NCBI RefSeq assembly: GCF_900536025.1
Contig: NZ_UNOZ01000013.1
Coordinates: 248,001 to 312,000 of the forward strand
DNA: 64,000 nt
Source of the DNA: Pseudomonas reidholzensis
GTDB taxonomy: Bacteria > Pseudomonadota > Gammaproteobacteria > Pseudomonadales > Pseudomonadaceae
Direction of reading: 5' to 3'
Part shown: positions 25,525-34,327 of the stretch, in pieces
Numbering within the stretch: position 1 is the first letter of the stretch
How the letters are laid out: every line of letters begins with the position of its first letter
Notes under the pieces: generated by a model
Database searches by the model: none
Told to the model about the DNA's origin: nothing
Seen by the model: the letters and a program-made list of their open reading frames with translations, nothing else
Translations under genes and position numbers: made by a program

Positions 25525-26004
25525 ATGACTGTAGAAGCCGAACGCCTGCAACTGGTCGAGGGATTGATGCAGCACTGGGCTGAGCAGCGTGCGCTACTCG
25601 GACATGAGGCTGGGTTGGGCAGCCAGATGGGCAGCATCATGGAATGGAAAGGCGCCGCGCCGCGTGGCGGGGTTTCAGGGGCAAGGATCCTGATCGGTGG
25701 TGCCGGCCTGGATCACTCGGCCGCTGAGATCGACGCAGCGGTGGCAGAGCTTGGGCGCCGCGACAAACGGGGAGCTGTCCTGGCTGAGCTGGCCGTATAC
25801 CGCTATCTCCACGGAGCCACCATTCGAGAGCAAATGCGTGTCGTAGGGCTCGCCGAGGATGCAGACCGCACCTATCGGAACTGGGTGAAGGCGTTGCACT
25901 TGCAGGTGCTGGCGATCCTGGTCGCCCGCTCTGGGCCGAGCCGGCGCCATACCGTTCGTCGGTTCACTATGCGCCGTGTGTGCGCCGAAGGTGCGCCGAA
26001 GTAG
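25525..26004 (+). CDS. Possible late-gene antiterminator or regulator
   Basis: 159 aa from ATG 25525. The middle contains a possible helix-turn-helix: LAVYRYLHGATIREQMRVVG, then LAEDADRTYRNWVKALHLQV. The C-terminus is basic (RSGPSRRHTVRRFTMRRV). Its place after replication and before holin and terminase is that of Q-type antiterminators in lambdoid phages, but no specific family was recognised. The basic tail fits nucleic-acid binding. Confidence 0.5.
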   Translation: MTVEAERLQLVEGLMQHWAEQRALLGHEAGLGSQMGSIMEWKGAAPRGGVSGARILIGGAGLDHSAAEIDAAVAELGRRDKRGAVLAELAVYRYLHGATIREQMRVVGLAEDADRTYRNWVKALHLQVLAILVARSGPSRRHTVRRFTMRRVCAEGAPK

Positions 26005-26125
26005 CGCCAAAGCGGAGTACCGAAAATTGCCCCTTTTCGGTTTTTCCGGTGGCATGTAAAAAGGCCCCACGATATCAAAAGTGCGCTTAGGCGCTTCCCC
26101 TACAAGCACCGTGCTGTGCAACCCG

Positions 26126-26178
26126 CCCCGATCTTTCGGGGTATTGAGAACCCTGCCATCCGGCGGGGTTTTCTTTTT
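26126..26178 (+). terminator. Tandem hairpins ending early transcription
   Basis: CCCCGATCTTTCGGGG (26,126-26,141) followed by AACCCTGCC-atcc-GGCGGGGTT with TTCTTTTT (26,149-26,178). The second is a good rho-independent terminator just before the late genes, the expected target of an antiterminator. Confidence 0.8.
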
Positions 26179-26208
26179 CCGGCGCCGTGCTTTGCCAATG
26201 AGGCTTTC

Positions 26209-26556
26209 ATGAACAGCGAGCAACAAGCGTTAGCCGAGATACCGATCTGGATGGTGATCGTGCTGTCCCTGGTCGGTGGTGTGTCGGGAGAAATGTGGCG
26301 GGCGGATAAGGCGGGGGCTCGCGGTTGGGGCCTGATTCGCCGGCTGGCTCTGCGTTCAGGTGCCTGCGTTACCTGCGGGTTGTCGACCAATATGCTGCTA
26401 TACGCCCTCGGCGTTTCGGTCTGGGCGGCGGCAGCGGTTGGTTGTTTGACAGCGATGGCCGGCGCCGATGTGGCGATCAACTTATACGAGCGCTGGGCCG
26501 CCAAGCGGCTGGGTGTTAGCGAGTTGCCTTCGCCCAGCCAGAATGGTGCCGATTAA
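26209..26556 (+). CDS. Phage holin
   Basis: 115 aa from ATG 26209. Three hydrophobic segments: IPIWMVIVLSLVGGVSGEMW (11-30), a weaker one around SGACVTCGLSTNMLLYALGV (50-69), and SVWAAAAVGCLTAMAGADVAI (70-90), then a polar tail. It fits the holin family found upstream of terminase in Pseudomonas prophages. Forms membrane holes that release the endolysin (49,458-50,009), although that gene is far away. Confidence 0.75.
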   Translation: MNSEQQALAEIPIWMVIVLSLVGGVSGEMWRADKAGARGWGLIRRLALRSGACVTCGLSTNMLLYALGVSVWAAAAVGCLTAMAGADVAINLYERWAAKRLGVSELPSPSQNGAD

Positions 26557-26567
26557 GGTGGACTGGT

Positions 26568-26816
26568 TTAGTTATCGATCTCCTTGATGTTGACGATAAG
26601 CGTGGTAGCGAAGTACCCGCGTGCGCTTACCGCCTCAATCACTTCTTCCAGTTTCAGCCCGGTGGGAAGCCTGCCGGAGTCACTGTCAATGTGATCAGGC
26701 TGAGCCAGACGATTGAGAAATTCAGGCTTGATGCCTGTGATTTGCTTGATGTCTGCGTTGCGCTTCACGATCAGAACTCTCTCAAGCGCCTGATCGCGAT
26801 AGATATCCAACTGCAT
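26568..26816 (-). CDS. Unknown protein on the opposite strand (moron-like)
   Basis: 82 aa from ATG 26816 (AAGGA upstream). Helical N-terminus (LDIYRDQALERVLIVKRNAD) and IKQITGIKPEFLNRLAQPDH, then LKLEEVIEAVSARGYFATTL. The middle resembles helix-turn-helix spacing, so it could be a small regulator. It is the only leftward gene between repressor and dam and would need its own promoter, as typical for a lysogenically expressed extra gene. Confidence 0.55.
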   Translation of the reverse strand: MQLDIYRDQALERVLIVKRNADIKQITGIKPEFLNRLAQPDHIDSDSGRLPTGLKLEEVIEAVSARGYFATTLIVNIKEIDN

Positions 26817-26937
26817 TGCTAAGTCCTTTTTGCTGGAAGCCTCGGAGCGAGGCCTGCCAACTGGACTTGTTATCACGCCTGATCGCATTTTTACATGCCT
26901 ACCTACGTGGTAGGCCCAATCCGCTTGTGAGGTGCTT

Positions 26938-27282
26938 ATGACTCAGAAAACTTACACCGTGTTTTTGCCTGATCGTCCTTTGCCCATTTGTATCGAGGCT
27001 GACGACTTCGCGCACTTGGGTTGCGAGCTGGTTCTGCGTAAGGGCGACGAAGCAGTGGCGCGTACCTCTGATCGCGGTTTTGTGGTTCGTACCGACCTGG
27101 CGCAAGACTCATGCGCAAATGCTGAACTGTTGCCGTGGGTGCCGAAGCGTCCGACCGTGGAGCCAGTTGCGCTTGGCGCCGTTGCGGAGATCAAAAGCCA
27201 TCCCGCCCCGGTGTGGCCGTTTTTGGCCGGTGTCGGTGCGGCGTTGGCGGGCCTCTATGGGGTCGGCTGCTGGTTGGTGTGA
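26938..27282 (+). CDS. Small C-tail-anchored phage protein
   Basis: 114 aa from ATG 26938 (GTGAGG upstream). Soluble N-terminal part of about 85 residues (YTVFLPDRPLPICIEADDFA) and one C-terminal membrane segment (WPFLAGVGAALAGLYGVGCW). Located between holin and terminase. Function unknown. Confidence 0.6.
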   Translation: MTQKTYTVFLPDRPLPICIEADDFAHLGCELVLRKGDEAVARTSDRGFVVRTDLAQDSCANAELLPWVPKRPTVEPVALGAVAEIKSHPAPVWPFLAGVGAALAGLYGVGCWLV

Positions 27283-27376
27283 TGAGATGCCCAGGTCGTG
27301 GGTGGCGAGGGCCGGGGACCCTGGCGATATCGCCGGGGTACGGGACAGGGAACCCGCGGCGCTTCGTTAGCGGGAG

Positions 27377-27438
27377 GTTCACCAGCTTAGTGAACTGCGG
27401 TGAACTGGTTAACCCCCTGAAATCATTGGGTGAACTGG
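27377..27438. repeat. GGTGAACTGG repeats before terminase (candidate cos/terminase-binding site)
   Basis: Copies at 27,399-27,408 and 27,429-27,438, a shorter one (GTGAACTG) at 27,390-27,397, and an inverted CTGGTGAACC at 27,377-27,386, all within 62 bp before the small terminase gene. Lambda-type phages carry terminase-binding repeats near cos at this place. Confidence 0.5.
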
Positions 27439-27448
27439 ACTTTTCGAC

Positions 27449-28030
27449 ATGACCTACCTCACGAAATCGGAGTTCGCCGCCCGACACGGATGGTCGAAAT
27501 CTTACGTCTCCAAGCTAGCCAAGCAGGAGCGCCTGGTGCTCGCCGCCGATGGCAAGGTTGACGTCGAAGCCACCGAGGGGCTGCTGGCCGAATCGACTGA
27601 TCCGAGCAAAGCGGCCGTCGCGGCCCGCCATGAAGAAAATCGAATCGAGCGGGATGTCCGCATCCACCTCCAACCCGGCGTCGAAACACCTGCGGTGCAG
27701 CAACCGGATCTGGTGCCGGGCGGTGGCCACAACTTCCAACGCTCGAAAGCGCATCGCGAGTTCTACTTGGCGCAGTTGGCCGAGGCTGAGTTCCACAAGG
27801 TTCAAGGCAACCTGGTCGAGCGCAAATCGGTGGAAGACGCCGCCTTTGCTGCAGGCCGGATGCTACGCGACCAGTTCTTCGGGCTTGCGCCGCAGCTCGC
27901 AGCTGAATTGGTCGGCAAGAATGACCCATGGGATATCGAGAAGCACCTCGCCACCGCCTTTCGCCGTGTCTTCACAGAGGTCGAGAAAATGAGCAGCGCC
28001 GACCTCGATCGAGCCATCAAACAGAGCTGA
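27449..28030 (+). CDS. Terminase small subunit (Nu1-like)
   Basis: 193 aa. N-terminal winged-helix DNA-binding part (TKSEFAARHGWSKSYVSKLA, KQERLVLAADGKVDVEATEG) recognises the packaging site; the C-terminal helices (RMLRDQFFGLAPQLAAELVG) bind the large subunit. Length is close to lambda gpNu1 (181 aa). Directly upstream of the large subunit. Confidence 0.88.
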   Translation: MTYLTKSEFAARHGWSKSYVSKLAKQERLVLAADGKVDVEATEGLLAESTDPSKAAVAARHEENRIERDVRIHLQPGVETPAVQQPDLVPGGGHNFQRSKAHREFYLAQLAEAEFHKVQGNLVERKSVEDAAFAAGRMLRDQFFGLAPQLAAELVGKNDPWDIEKHLATAFRRVFTEVEKMSSADLDRAIKQS

Positions 28031-28034
28031 GCCT

Positions 28035-30074
28035 ATGCCCACCGGATACGCAGACGGTGCCGAGGTGTACCGCGAAGCGTATTGCCGTGGGCTGACGCCT
28101 GACCCTGAGCTGTGGGTAGACGAGTGGGCGGATGAGTACATGCGGATCCCGCGTGATACCGGCGCCGCAGAACCTGGCAAATACCGCACCGCGCGTACCC
28201 CGTATGCCCGTGAACCCATGCGCTGCCTGTCGCCTGCCCATCCGTGCAAGCGGGTGGTGACCAAGGTCGCCTCGCAGCTGATGAAAACCCAGATTGCCCT
28301 GAACTGGATCGGCGCGCTGATTCACATGGCGCCCTCCAACATCCTGACGCTGCTGCCCAGCATCGGCCTGGCCAAGCGTGTGTCATCGCGGATCGGCAAG
28401 ACCATGGATGCAACGCCTGAACTCAAGGCTCGCGTCGCAGCCAACCGCTCTAGGGATGCCCGCAACACGATTGACACCAAGGAGTTTGAGGGCGGCACGC
28501 TGTACGCGACCACGGCTGGCTCGGCCGCCAACCTGTCCGAGCTGTCAGCCCGGTATGTCTATGGTGATGAGGTGGATCGCTGGGACGTCGACGTCGACCA
28601 GGAGGGCGACCCTATCAAGCTGGCCGAGGCGCGGGGTAGTACCTTCGGTCGCAACGCCAAGTTCTACTTCTCGAGCTCCCCTCTCATCAAGGGTGCCTCA
28701 CGGATCGACGATCTCTTCATGATGGGGGATCAGCGGCACTACTACGTGCCGTGCCCGACTTGCGGGCACATGCAGGTCTTGAAGTGGGAGAGCCTGCTGT
28801 ACTCGTCAGACTTCAGTACCGTGCACTACCAGTGCGCAGGGCCTGAGTGCGACGTGCTGATCGAAGAGCACCACAAGGCTGAGATGCTGGCCAAAGGCGA
28901 GTGGCGTGCCCATGCCCAGGGCGATGGCGAGACGGTGAGCTTCCATCTCAACGCGTTGTATGCCCCGCTTGGATGGCACTCTTGGGTGATGCTGGCCCGC
29001 GAGTTCGAGGAGGCCAAGCGCGCCCAGGACCGTGGCGACCTCGAACCCATGCAGGTGTTCTACAACACCCGCCTCGCCGAGGTGTGGGACAGTGCTATCG
29101 AGCAAACCAAGGCCGAGGTGCTCCAAGCCCGTGCGCTGCAAGAGGACTACGTGCTCGGCACATTGCCGGTGGGAGCGCTTGCGCTGACCGCTTCCGTCGA
29201 CGTGCAGGCCAACCGCCTGGAGTTGATGGTCATGGCTTGGGGGGCTGGGATGGAGCGCTGGGTGGTAGATCACCTTGTGATTCCTGGTGATCCGGCCGAC
29301 GAGCGTACCTGGGCGCTGCTTGATGACCGCTTGAAGATCCGGTATCGGCACCCCTGTGGCGTGAGCCTGGGGATCCTGGCCACCGGCATCGACTCCGGCG
29401 GTCACCACACTCACGAGGTCTATCAGTTCACCCGCGTGCGTCGTTGGCGCAACGTGTTTGCCCTCAAGGGGGCGAGCAAGCCGGGCCGGCCTGTGATCGC
29501 CCAGCGCCCGTCACAGGTGGATGTCACCTGGAAGGGTCAAACAGAACGTAACGGTGCTGAGCTGTGGATCGTCGGTACCGACACGGCCAAGGACTGGATT
29601 TACAACCGCTATAGCTTTGAGACGGGTCCAGGTGCACTTCACTTCGCCAAGGACCTGCCCGACGAGTTCTTCCAGCAGTGCGTGGCAGAACGCAAAGTCG
29701 CTCGCTACGTGAAGGGCTACAAGCGGATCGAGTGGGTCAAGAGCAAGGCCGAGCGCAACGAGGCCCTCGACCTCATGGTGTACAACCTGGCCATGGCCAA
29801 CTTCCTTGGTTTGCACCGTTACGGTGAACACGACTGGGACAAGCTGCGACAGGCGTTGGCGCAGGCCAGTTTGTTCGATCAGGGCGAATCGCCCCCAGCT
29901 CGGCCCCAGGCCATCGAGTCGGACTCGGACGACCAGGAAGACGAAGACACCTCGCCGCCGCCGGCTCCGATCAAACGCAACGATCCACCACCACCGCCTC
30001 CGCCGGCTCCTCGAGCCGGGTCCCAACCCATGCAACGCCGCAGCTCTAACAGCGGCTACCTAAAGAGACGCTGA
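28035..30074 (+). CDS. Terminase large subunit (lambda gpA family)
   Basis: 679 aa. Packaging ATPase and nuclease that cuts concatemers and fills proheads. The N-terminal ATPase part includes HPCKRVVTKVASQLMKTQIA and ARYVYGDEVDRWDVDVDQEG (Walker B-like), a CxxC pair in YVPCPTCGHMQVLKWE, and ASVDVQANRLELMVMAWG with GIDSGGHHTHEV for the nuclease domain. The C-terminus is Pro-rich (about residues 610-670), unusual but common in this family. Confidence 0.93.
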   Translation: MPTGYADGAEVYREAYCRGLTPDPELWVDEWADEYMRIPRDTGAAEPGKYRTARTPYAREPMRCLSPAHPCKRVVTKVASQLMKTQIALNWIGALIHMAPSNILTLLPSIGLAKRVSSRIGKTMDATPELKARVAANRSRDARNTIDTKEFEGGTLYATTAGSAANLSELSARYVYGDEVDRWDVDVDQEGDPIKLAEARGSTFGRNAKFYFSSSPLIKGASRIDDLFMMGDQRHYYVPCPTCGHMQVLKWESLLYSSDFSTVHYQCAGPECDVLIEEHHKAEMLAKGEWRAHAQGDGETVSFHLNALYAPLGWHSWVMLAREFEEAKRAQDRGDLEPMQVFYNTRLAEVWDSAIEQTKAEVLQARALQEDYVLGTLPVGALALTASVDVQANRLELMVMAWGAGMERWVVDHLVIPGDPADERTWALLDDRLKIRYRHPCGVSLGILATGIDSGGHHTHEVYQFTRVRRWRNVFALKGASKPGRPVIAQRPSQVDVTWKGQTERNGAELWIVGTDTAKDWIYNRYSFETGPGALHFAKDLPDEFFQQCVAERKVARYVKGYKRIEWVKSKAERNEALDLMVYNLAMANFLGLHRYGEHDWDKLRQALAQASLFDQGESPPARPQAIESDSDDQEDEDTSPPPAPIKRNDPPPPPPPAPRAGSQPMQRRSSNSGYLKRR

Positions 30075-30075
30075 C

Positions 30076-30282
30076 ATGGCTTATACAAAAGCACACCTCG
30101 ACGCCGTCGAGCGGGCGATCGCGCGCGGTGAAAAGATCGTTCGCTACTCGGACCGTACCGTCGAGTATCGAACTGTCGATGAGTTGATCAAGGCCCGCGA
30201 CCTCATCCGCACCGAGCTGGTCAGTGCCGCAGGGCCACGCTCACGCGTGACACGCATCTACCACGGGGGTAAGGGGCTGTGA
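30076..30282 (+). CDS. Head-tail connector gpW
   Basis: 68 aa, the same size as lambda gpW. Helical RAIARGEKIVRYSDRTVEYR followed by TVDELIKARDLIRTELVS. It completes the head neck after DNA packaging. Lies between terminase and portal as in lambda and overlaps the portal start. Confidence 0.88.
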   Translation: MAYTKAHLDAVERAIARGEKIVRYSDRTVEYRTVDELIKARDLIRTELVSAAGPRSRVTRIYHGGKGL

Positions 30283-31769
30283 GCGGCCGCTATCTGTCAC
30301 TCAGCCGCTCGAGCGTTCTGGTGCCCGAGCGGATCAAGGCTAGCTATGAAGGCGCCGCTGAGGGCCGGCGCTCATCAGGGTGGGATGCTCCCGACACGGG
30401 CGTAAACAGCCTGATCATGCCGGCTTTGCGTAATCTGCGGTCTCGCTCGCGTAGCGCGGTGCGCAATGACCCCTATGCCGCCAACGTCATCGACAAGCGC
30501 GTCAGCAACCTGATCGGTACCGGGATCACCCCGCACCCGCGCTTGTTGGACAAGGCGATCCGTAAGGGGATGCAGGAGCTGTGGGAGGACTGGGTGGATG
30601 AGGCTGACGCCGATCAGCTCACTGACTTCTATGGCCTCCAGGCGTTGGTAGCGCGCACTGTCGAGCAGTCGGGCGAGTGCTTCATCCGCCTTCGCCCCCG
30701 CCGGTTGGAGGATGGCTACGCGGTGCCGCTGCAGCTGCAGTGCCTGTCGCCGGAGTTCGTCCCCCATGACAAATTCGAAATGACCCGTTTCGGCAATGTC
30801 ATCCGTGCCGGCATCGAGTTCAACGGCATGGGCCGGCGCGTGGCTTACTGGTGCTACCGCAATCACCCCAGCGACAAGTCCTCACTCAACATGGGCTACA
30901 ACCAGTTGGTGCGAATCACAGCAGAGCAGATGCTGCACGTATTCGAGCCGCTGGAGCCTGGTCAGTTGCGTGGCGTTCCGCGCTTGGCACCGGTTCTCAA
31001 GCGCCTGCGCAGCCTCGACAACTTCGACGATGCGGTGCTGTTTCGGCAAGAGGTGGCCAACCTGTTCGCAGGCTTCGTTCGCAAGCCCGCTCCGGACGGC
31101 CCACCGCAAATTGACCCGCTGACTGGTGCGCCGGTCAAGTTCGACCGGGACGGCTTCACACCAATGGTGGGGCTTGAGCCCGGCACGATGCAGGAGCTGC
31201 TGCCAGGTGAGCAGGTCGACTTTTCGGACCCGCCCGACGCCGGCAACAACTACCCCGACTTCATGCGGCAGCAGCTCATGGCCGCGGCTGCCGGTTCAGG
31301 CCTGCCCTATGAGTTGATGACCGGTGACATGCAGGGCGTGAACGACCGTGCGATCCGTGTGGTGCTGAACGAGTTCCGCCGGCGGCTGGAGCAGCTCCAG
31401 TTTCAGGTGTACGTCCACCAGTTGTGTCGGCCGGTGCGTAAAGCCTGGTTGGACATGGCTGTGCTGTCCGGGGCGCTCGATCTGCCGGACTACTCGCAGC
31501 GACGTCGCGAGTACCAGCGCACGCGCTGGGTGCCACAGGGATGGGCCTACATCCACCCGGTGCAAGACGTTCAGTCGCGCAGCATGGAAATCGCCGCTGG
31601 CTTCGGGTCGCGCAGCGAGGTCTGCCTGCGCAATGGCACCGATGCAGAGGTGGTTGATGAAGAGAACGCCGCCGATATCGCCCGGGCCAAGGCCTTGGGC
31701 CTCAACTACAGCAGCTTGCCGGCCATCGACGATGACCCTGATGAGCCTGACCAAAAGGTGAAGAAATGA
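30279..31769 (+). CDS. Portal protein (lambda gpB family)
   Basis: 496 aa. Forms the dodecameric DNA channel at the capsid vertex. Typical stretches: VRNDPYAANVIDKRVSNLIG, GVPRLAPVLKRLRSLDNFDD, GEQVDFSDPPDAGNNYPDFM and RAIRVVLNEFRRRLEQLQFQ. Start GTG overlaps the gpW stop; stop overlaps the protease start by ATGA. Confidence 0.94.
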   Translation: MSGRYLSLSRSSVLVPERIKASYEGAAEGRRSSGWDAPDTGVNSLIMPALRNLRSRSRSAVRNDPYAANVIDKRVSNLIGTGITPHPRLLDKAIRKGMQELWEDWVDEADADQLTDFYGLQALVARTVEQSGECFIRLRPRRLEDGYAVPLQLQCLSPEFVPHDKFEMTRFGNVIRAGIEFNGMGRRVAYWCYRNHPSDKSSLNMGYNQLVRITAEQMLHVFEPLEPGQLRGVPRLAPVLKRLRSLDNFDDAVLFRQEVANLFAGFVRKPAPDGPPQIDPLTGAPVKFDRDGFTPMVGLEPGTMQELLPGEQVDFSDPPDAGNNYPDFMRQQLMAAAAGSGLPYELMTGDMQGVNDRAIRVVLNEFRRRLEQLQFQVYVHQLCRPVRKAWLDMAVLSGALDLPDYSQRRREYQRTRWVPQGWAYIHPVQDVQSRSMEIAAGFGSRSEVCLRNGTDAEVVDEENAADIARAKALGLNYSSLPAIDDDPDEPDQKVKK

Positions 31770-32923
31770 AACAGTCGATGCCGATCCGCATCTTCAACAA
31801 AGTGCCGTCCGTGCCGAAAGTCGAAGACCAGCACTGGTACAAGATCACAGCCGCTGTAAAGGCCGCTGCCGCTGGTGAGGCTGAGCAGGCGCCCATTGAG
31901 ATTTACATCTATGGCGAAATTGGTGGCTGGGGTATCACCGCCAACCAGTTCATTCGGGACCTAAAGGCTGTGGACGACGGTGTTTCACCAGTCGTGGTCG
32001 CCTTCAACACCAACGGCGGTGACCTGTTCGAGGGCCTCGCCATCCACAACGCGCTGAGCCGACTGGGTGAGCGCTGTACGGCACGGATCGATGCTCTGGC
32101 CGCCAGCGCTGGCAGCGTAGCCGCGTGCGGCGCGCACCGGGTGGTCATGGCGTCGAACGCGATCCTGATGATCCACAACCCTTACACCTGGACCGAGGGT
32201 GATGCGGAAGAGCTACGGCGCGTAGCCGATGTGCTCGACCAGGCATTTGAAGTGATCATCGCGGCCTACAAGGCGAAGGCACCTGACATTGACGAGGCTG
32301 AGCTGCGCCGCCTGGTCAACGATGAAAGCTGGCTCACGGCGCAAGAAGCAGTTGAGCTGGGGCTGGCTGATGAGATCGGAAGCGGGGTGCAGGTCCTCGC
32401 TTGCCTTGGTCAGGGCACCGCTATGGCGCGGTACCGGAAAACTCCGCAAGCACTCCTGGATCAACTCGCCAGCCCACCCGAGGCTGCGGGTGATGATTCG
32501 GCAGCACCAGTTGAGCCTCCAGCCCCTGAGCCTGGCGACGCCACAGCCCTGGCCTTGATGATCACCCAGGATTGCGCCAAGGCGGGGATCAGCAACTTGG
32601 TCGAGCCGCTGATCGCTTCGACCAAGCTGATCGACAAGGCGACGGTCCAGGCAGCGCTGAATCGCGCCAAGGGCGTCCGTGATCTTTGCGTCGCAGCCCG
32701 GCTGCCCGAGTTGACCGGTGAATTCGTGCAAGCTGGCCTGGAGCCCGATGCGGTGCGGGCGCGGCTGTTCGAAAAGCTGGTTGGCTCCGGCAAGGGCTTC
32801 GAGATCGATAACAGCCTGCCGCCGGCCGATGACGAGCCGGACAAGGTCAAAGCGCAACTCCCCAATCCATCCAGCATCTGGGCTGCCCGCCGGCAGGCCG
32901 CCAATAAAGGAGTACGACCATGA
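31766..32923 (+). CDS. Head maturation protease (ClpP/S49-like, lambda gpC type)
   Basis: 385 aa. ClpP-like fold: IYGEIGGWGITANQF, VAFNTNGGDLFEGLAIHNAL, catalytic Ser in DALAASAGSVAACGAHRVVM, catalytic His in ILMIHNPYTW. The C-terminal half (residues 220-385) is a helical scaffold-like region. It cleaves the prohead core and itself during assembly. As in lambda, an internal scaffold product could start within the 3' half. Confidence 0.9.
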   Translation: MKQSMPIRIFNKVPSVPKVEDQHWYKITAAVKAAAAGEAEQAPIEIYIYGEIGGWGITANQFIRDLKAVDDGVSPVVVAFNTNGGDLFEGLAIHNALSRLGERCTARIDALAASAGSVAACGAHRVVMASNAILMIHNPYTWTEGDAEELRRVADVLDQAFEVIIAAYKAKAPDIDEAELRRLVNDESWLTAQEAVELGLADEIGSGVQVLACLGQGTAMARYRKTPQALLDQLASPPEAAGDDSAAPVEPPAPEPGDATALALMITQDCAKAGISNLVEPLIASTKLIDKATVQAALNRAKGVRDLCVAARLPELTGEFVQAGLEPDAVRARLFEKLVGSGKGFEIDNSLPPADDEPDKVKAQLPNPSSIWAARRQAANKGVRP

Positions 32924-33267
32924 GTACCATCCTGCAGGAGCCGGTTCACGCCGGCGAGTTTCTGCTCTCCGAAGGCGCGGGGAAGATCTCCCGCGAAGCC
33001 ATCAACGTCGCAGCCGGTTCGGGATTAGTGGCGGGCCAAGTGCTCGGCCTGGTCACTGCCAGTGGTGAGTTCACTGCCTACGACCCCGCTGCAGAGGATG
33101 GCAGCGAAAAAGCCGTCTGCATCCTCTACGCCTCTTTGGGGGAATCCGACACCGTGCGTCGTGGCCGCGCGGTGGTGCGGTTGGCTGAGGTGCATGAAGC
33201 GCTGCTGACAGGCCTCGACGCCGATGCCGAACAGGCACTGGCTGCGCACTTCATCATCCTTCGCTGA
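32920..33267 (+). CDS. Head decoration protein (lambda gpD family)
   Basis: 115 aa, close to lambda gpD (110 aa). Contains EFLLSEGAGKISREAINVAA, GQVLGLVTASGEFTAYDPAA and DAVRRGRAVVRLAEV-like sequence. Trimers bind expanded capsids and stabilise them. Coupled to the protease by ATGA; a terminator-like hairpin follows. Confidence 0.9.
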   Translation: MSTILQEPVHAGEFLLSEGAGKISREAINVAAGSGLVAGQVLGLVTASGEFTAYDPAAEDGSEKAVCILYASLGESDTVRRGRAVVRLAEVHEALLTGLDADAEQALAAHFIILR

Positions 33268-33288
33268 ACCGGCTCCCTCACTTCTTTC

Positions 33289-33311
33289 AACCCCGCCTCG
33301 AGCGGGTTTTT
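33289..33311 (+). terminator. Intra-operon hairpin before the major capsid gene
   Basis: CCCGCCTCGAGCGGG (33,292-33,306) followed by a T run. The same 15-mer recurs at 36,407-36,421. It may trim or partly stop transcripts, or protect mRNA ends. Confidence 0.75.
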
Positions 33312-33329
33312 TACTTTTTGGAGTACCTC

Positions 33330-34325
33330 ATGGCCGAGATTGCCATTTTTCAAGACGACGTTTTCGGCGTTGCAGCACTGACTGCTGCCATCAACGATCA
33401 GGAATACGTTCCAGGGCGCTTGGCTGCCCTCGGTCTGTTCCAGGAGGAGGGGGTGGCTACCCTCACTGTGCAAATCGAAAAGGATGGCGACACCCTCGCC
33501 CTTGTGCCGGCGGGTGAGCGTGGGACCTCTGGCCTGGTGGTAGGCAGTAGCAAGCGCAACCTGATCCCGTTCAACACCGTTCACCTGCCACAACGCTTCG
33601 CGATCAAGGCCGACGAGATTCAGGGTATCCGCGCGTTCGGCTCGCTGACCGAGTTGCAGGCTGTGCAGGATGTAGTCAACAAGCGCCTGGCAAAGGCAAA
33701 GCGTCAGCTGGATGCCACCCACGAGTTTCATCGCATGGGAGCGATCAACGGCAAGGTGCTGGATGCAGACGGGTCTTTGGTGCTCCTCGACATCTACAAA
33801 GTCTTCGGTGTGTCGCAGCAGAAGATGGTGATGGGCCTCAACGATCCGGACTCCAATGTTCAGGTTCAGTGCGTTGAGGCGCTGGACATGCAGGAGGACG
33901 CCCTCGGCAACGTCACCACCACTGGCTCCCGCGCTTTCTGCGGTAAGAACTTCTGGAAGAAGCTGATCGCCCACAAGTCGGTGGTCGACACCTACAAAGG
34001 CAGCCAGCAGGCAGCGTCCCTTCGCGGCGATGGTCGTGAGGCCTTCGACTTCGGTGGCATCGCCTGGGAGCGTTACCGTGGCAAGGTATCCGGTGTCCCG
34101 TTCGTCGCAGACGATGAGGCTCGCCTGGTCCCTGAAGGGGTGTCGGAACTACTGCTTTCGGTTTACGCGCCGGCGGACTACATGGAAACCGTAAATACCG
34201 AAGGCTTGCCGTACTACAGCAAGCTGGAGGAAATGCCCTTCGGCAAGGGCGTTCTGGGTGAGGCACAGTCCAACCCGCTGCACATCTGCACCCGACCCCG
34301 CGCAATCATTCGCCTGATGCTCTAG
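33330..34325 (+). CDS. Major capsid protein (lambda gpE family)
   Basis: 331 aa from ATG 33330 (TTGGAG upstream). Lambda-type HK97-fold capsid protein: FGVAALTAAINDQEYVPGRL, NTVHLPQRFAIKADEIQGIR, EFHRMGAINGKVLDADGSLV and a C-terminal ADYMETVNTEGLPYYSKLEE. Length close to lambda gpE (341 aa). Main shell subunit. Confidence 0.94.
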   Translation: MAEIAIFQDDVFGVAALTAAINDQEYVPGRLAALGLFQEEGVATLTVQIEKDGDTLALVPAGERGTSGLVVGSSKRNLIPFNTVHLPQRFAIKADEIQGIRAFGSLTELQAVQDVVNKRLAKAKRQLDATHEFHRMGAINGKVLDADGSLVLLDIYKVFGVSQQKMVMGLNDPDSNVQVQCVEALDMQEDALGNVTTTGSRAFCGKNFWKKLIAHKSVVDTYKGSQQAASLRGDGREAFDFGGIAWERYRGKVSGVPFVADDEARLVPEGVSELLLSVYAPADYMETVNTEGLPYYSKLEEMPFGKGVLGEAQSNPLHICTRPRAIIRLML

Positions 34326-34327
34326 CC

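Noticed and set aside
25211..25525. GTG-started 104-codon frame ending in TGATG at the next gene
   Set aside because: Its sequence (CWVCWVC...) is produced by the decamer repeats; kept only as a possibility in the entry for the 57-aa frame.
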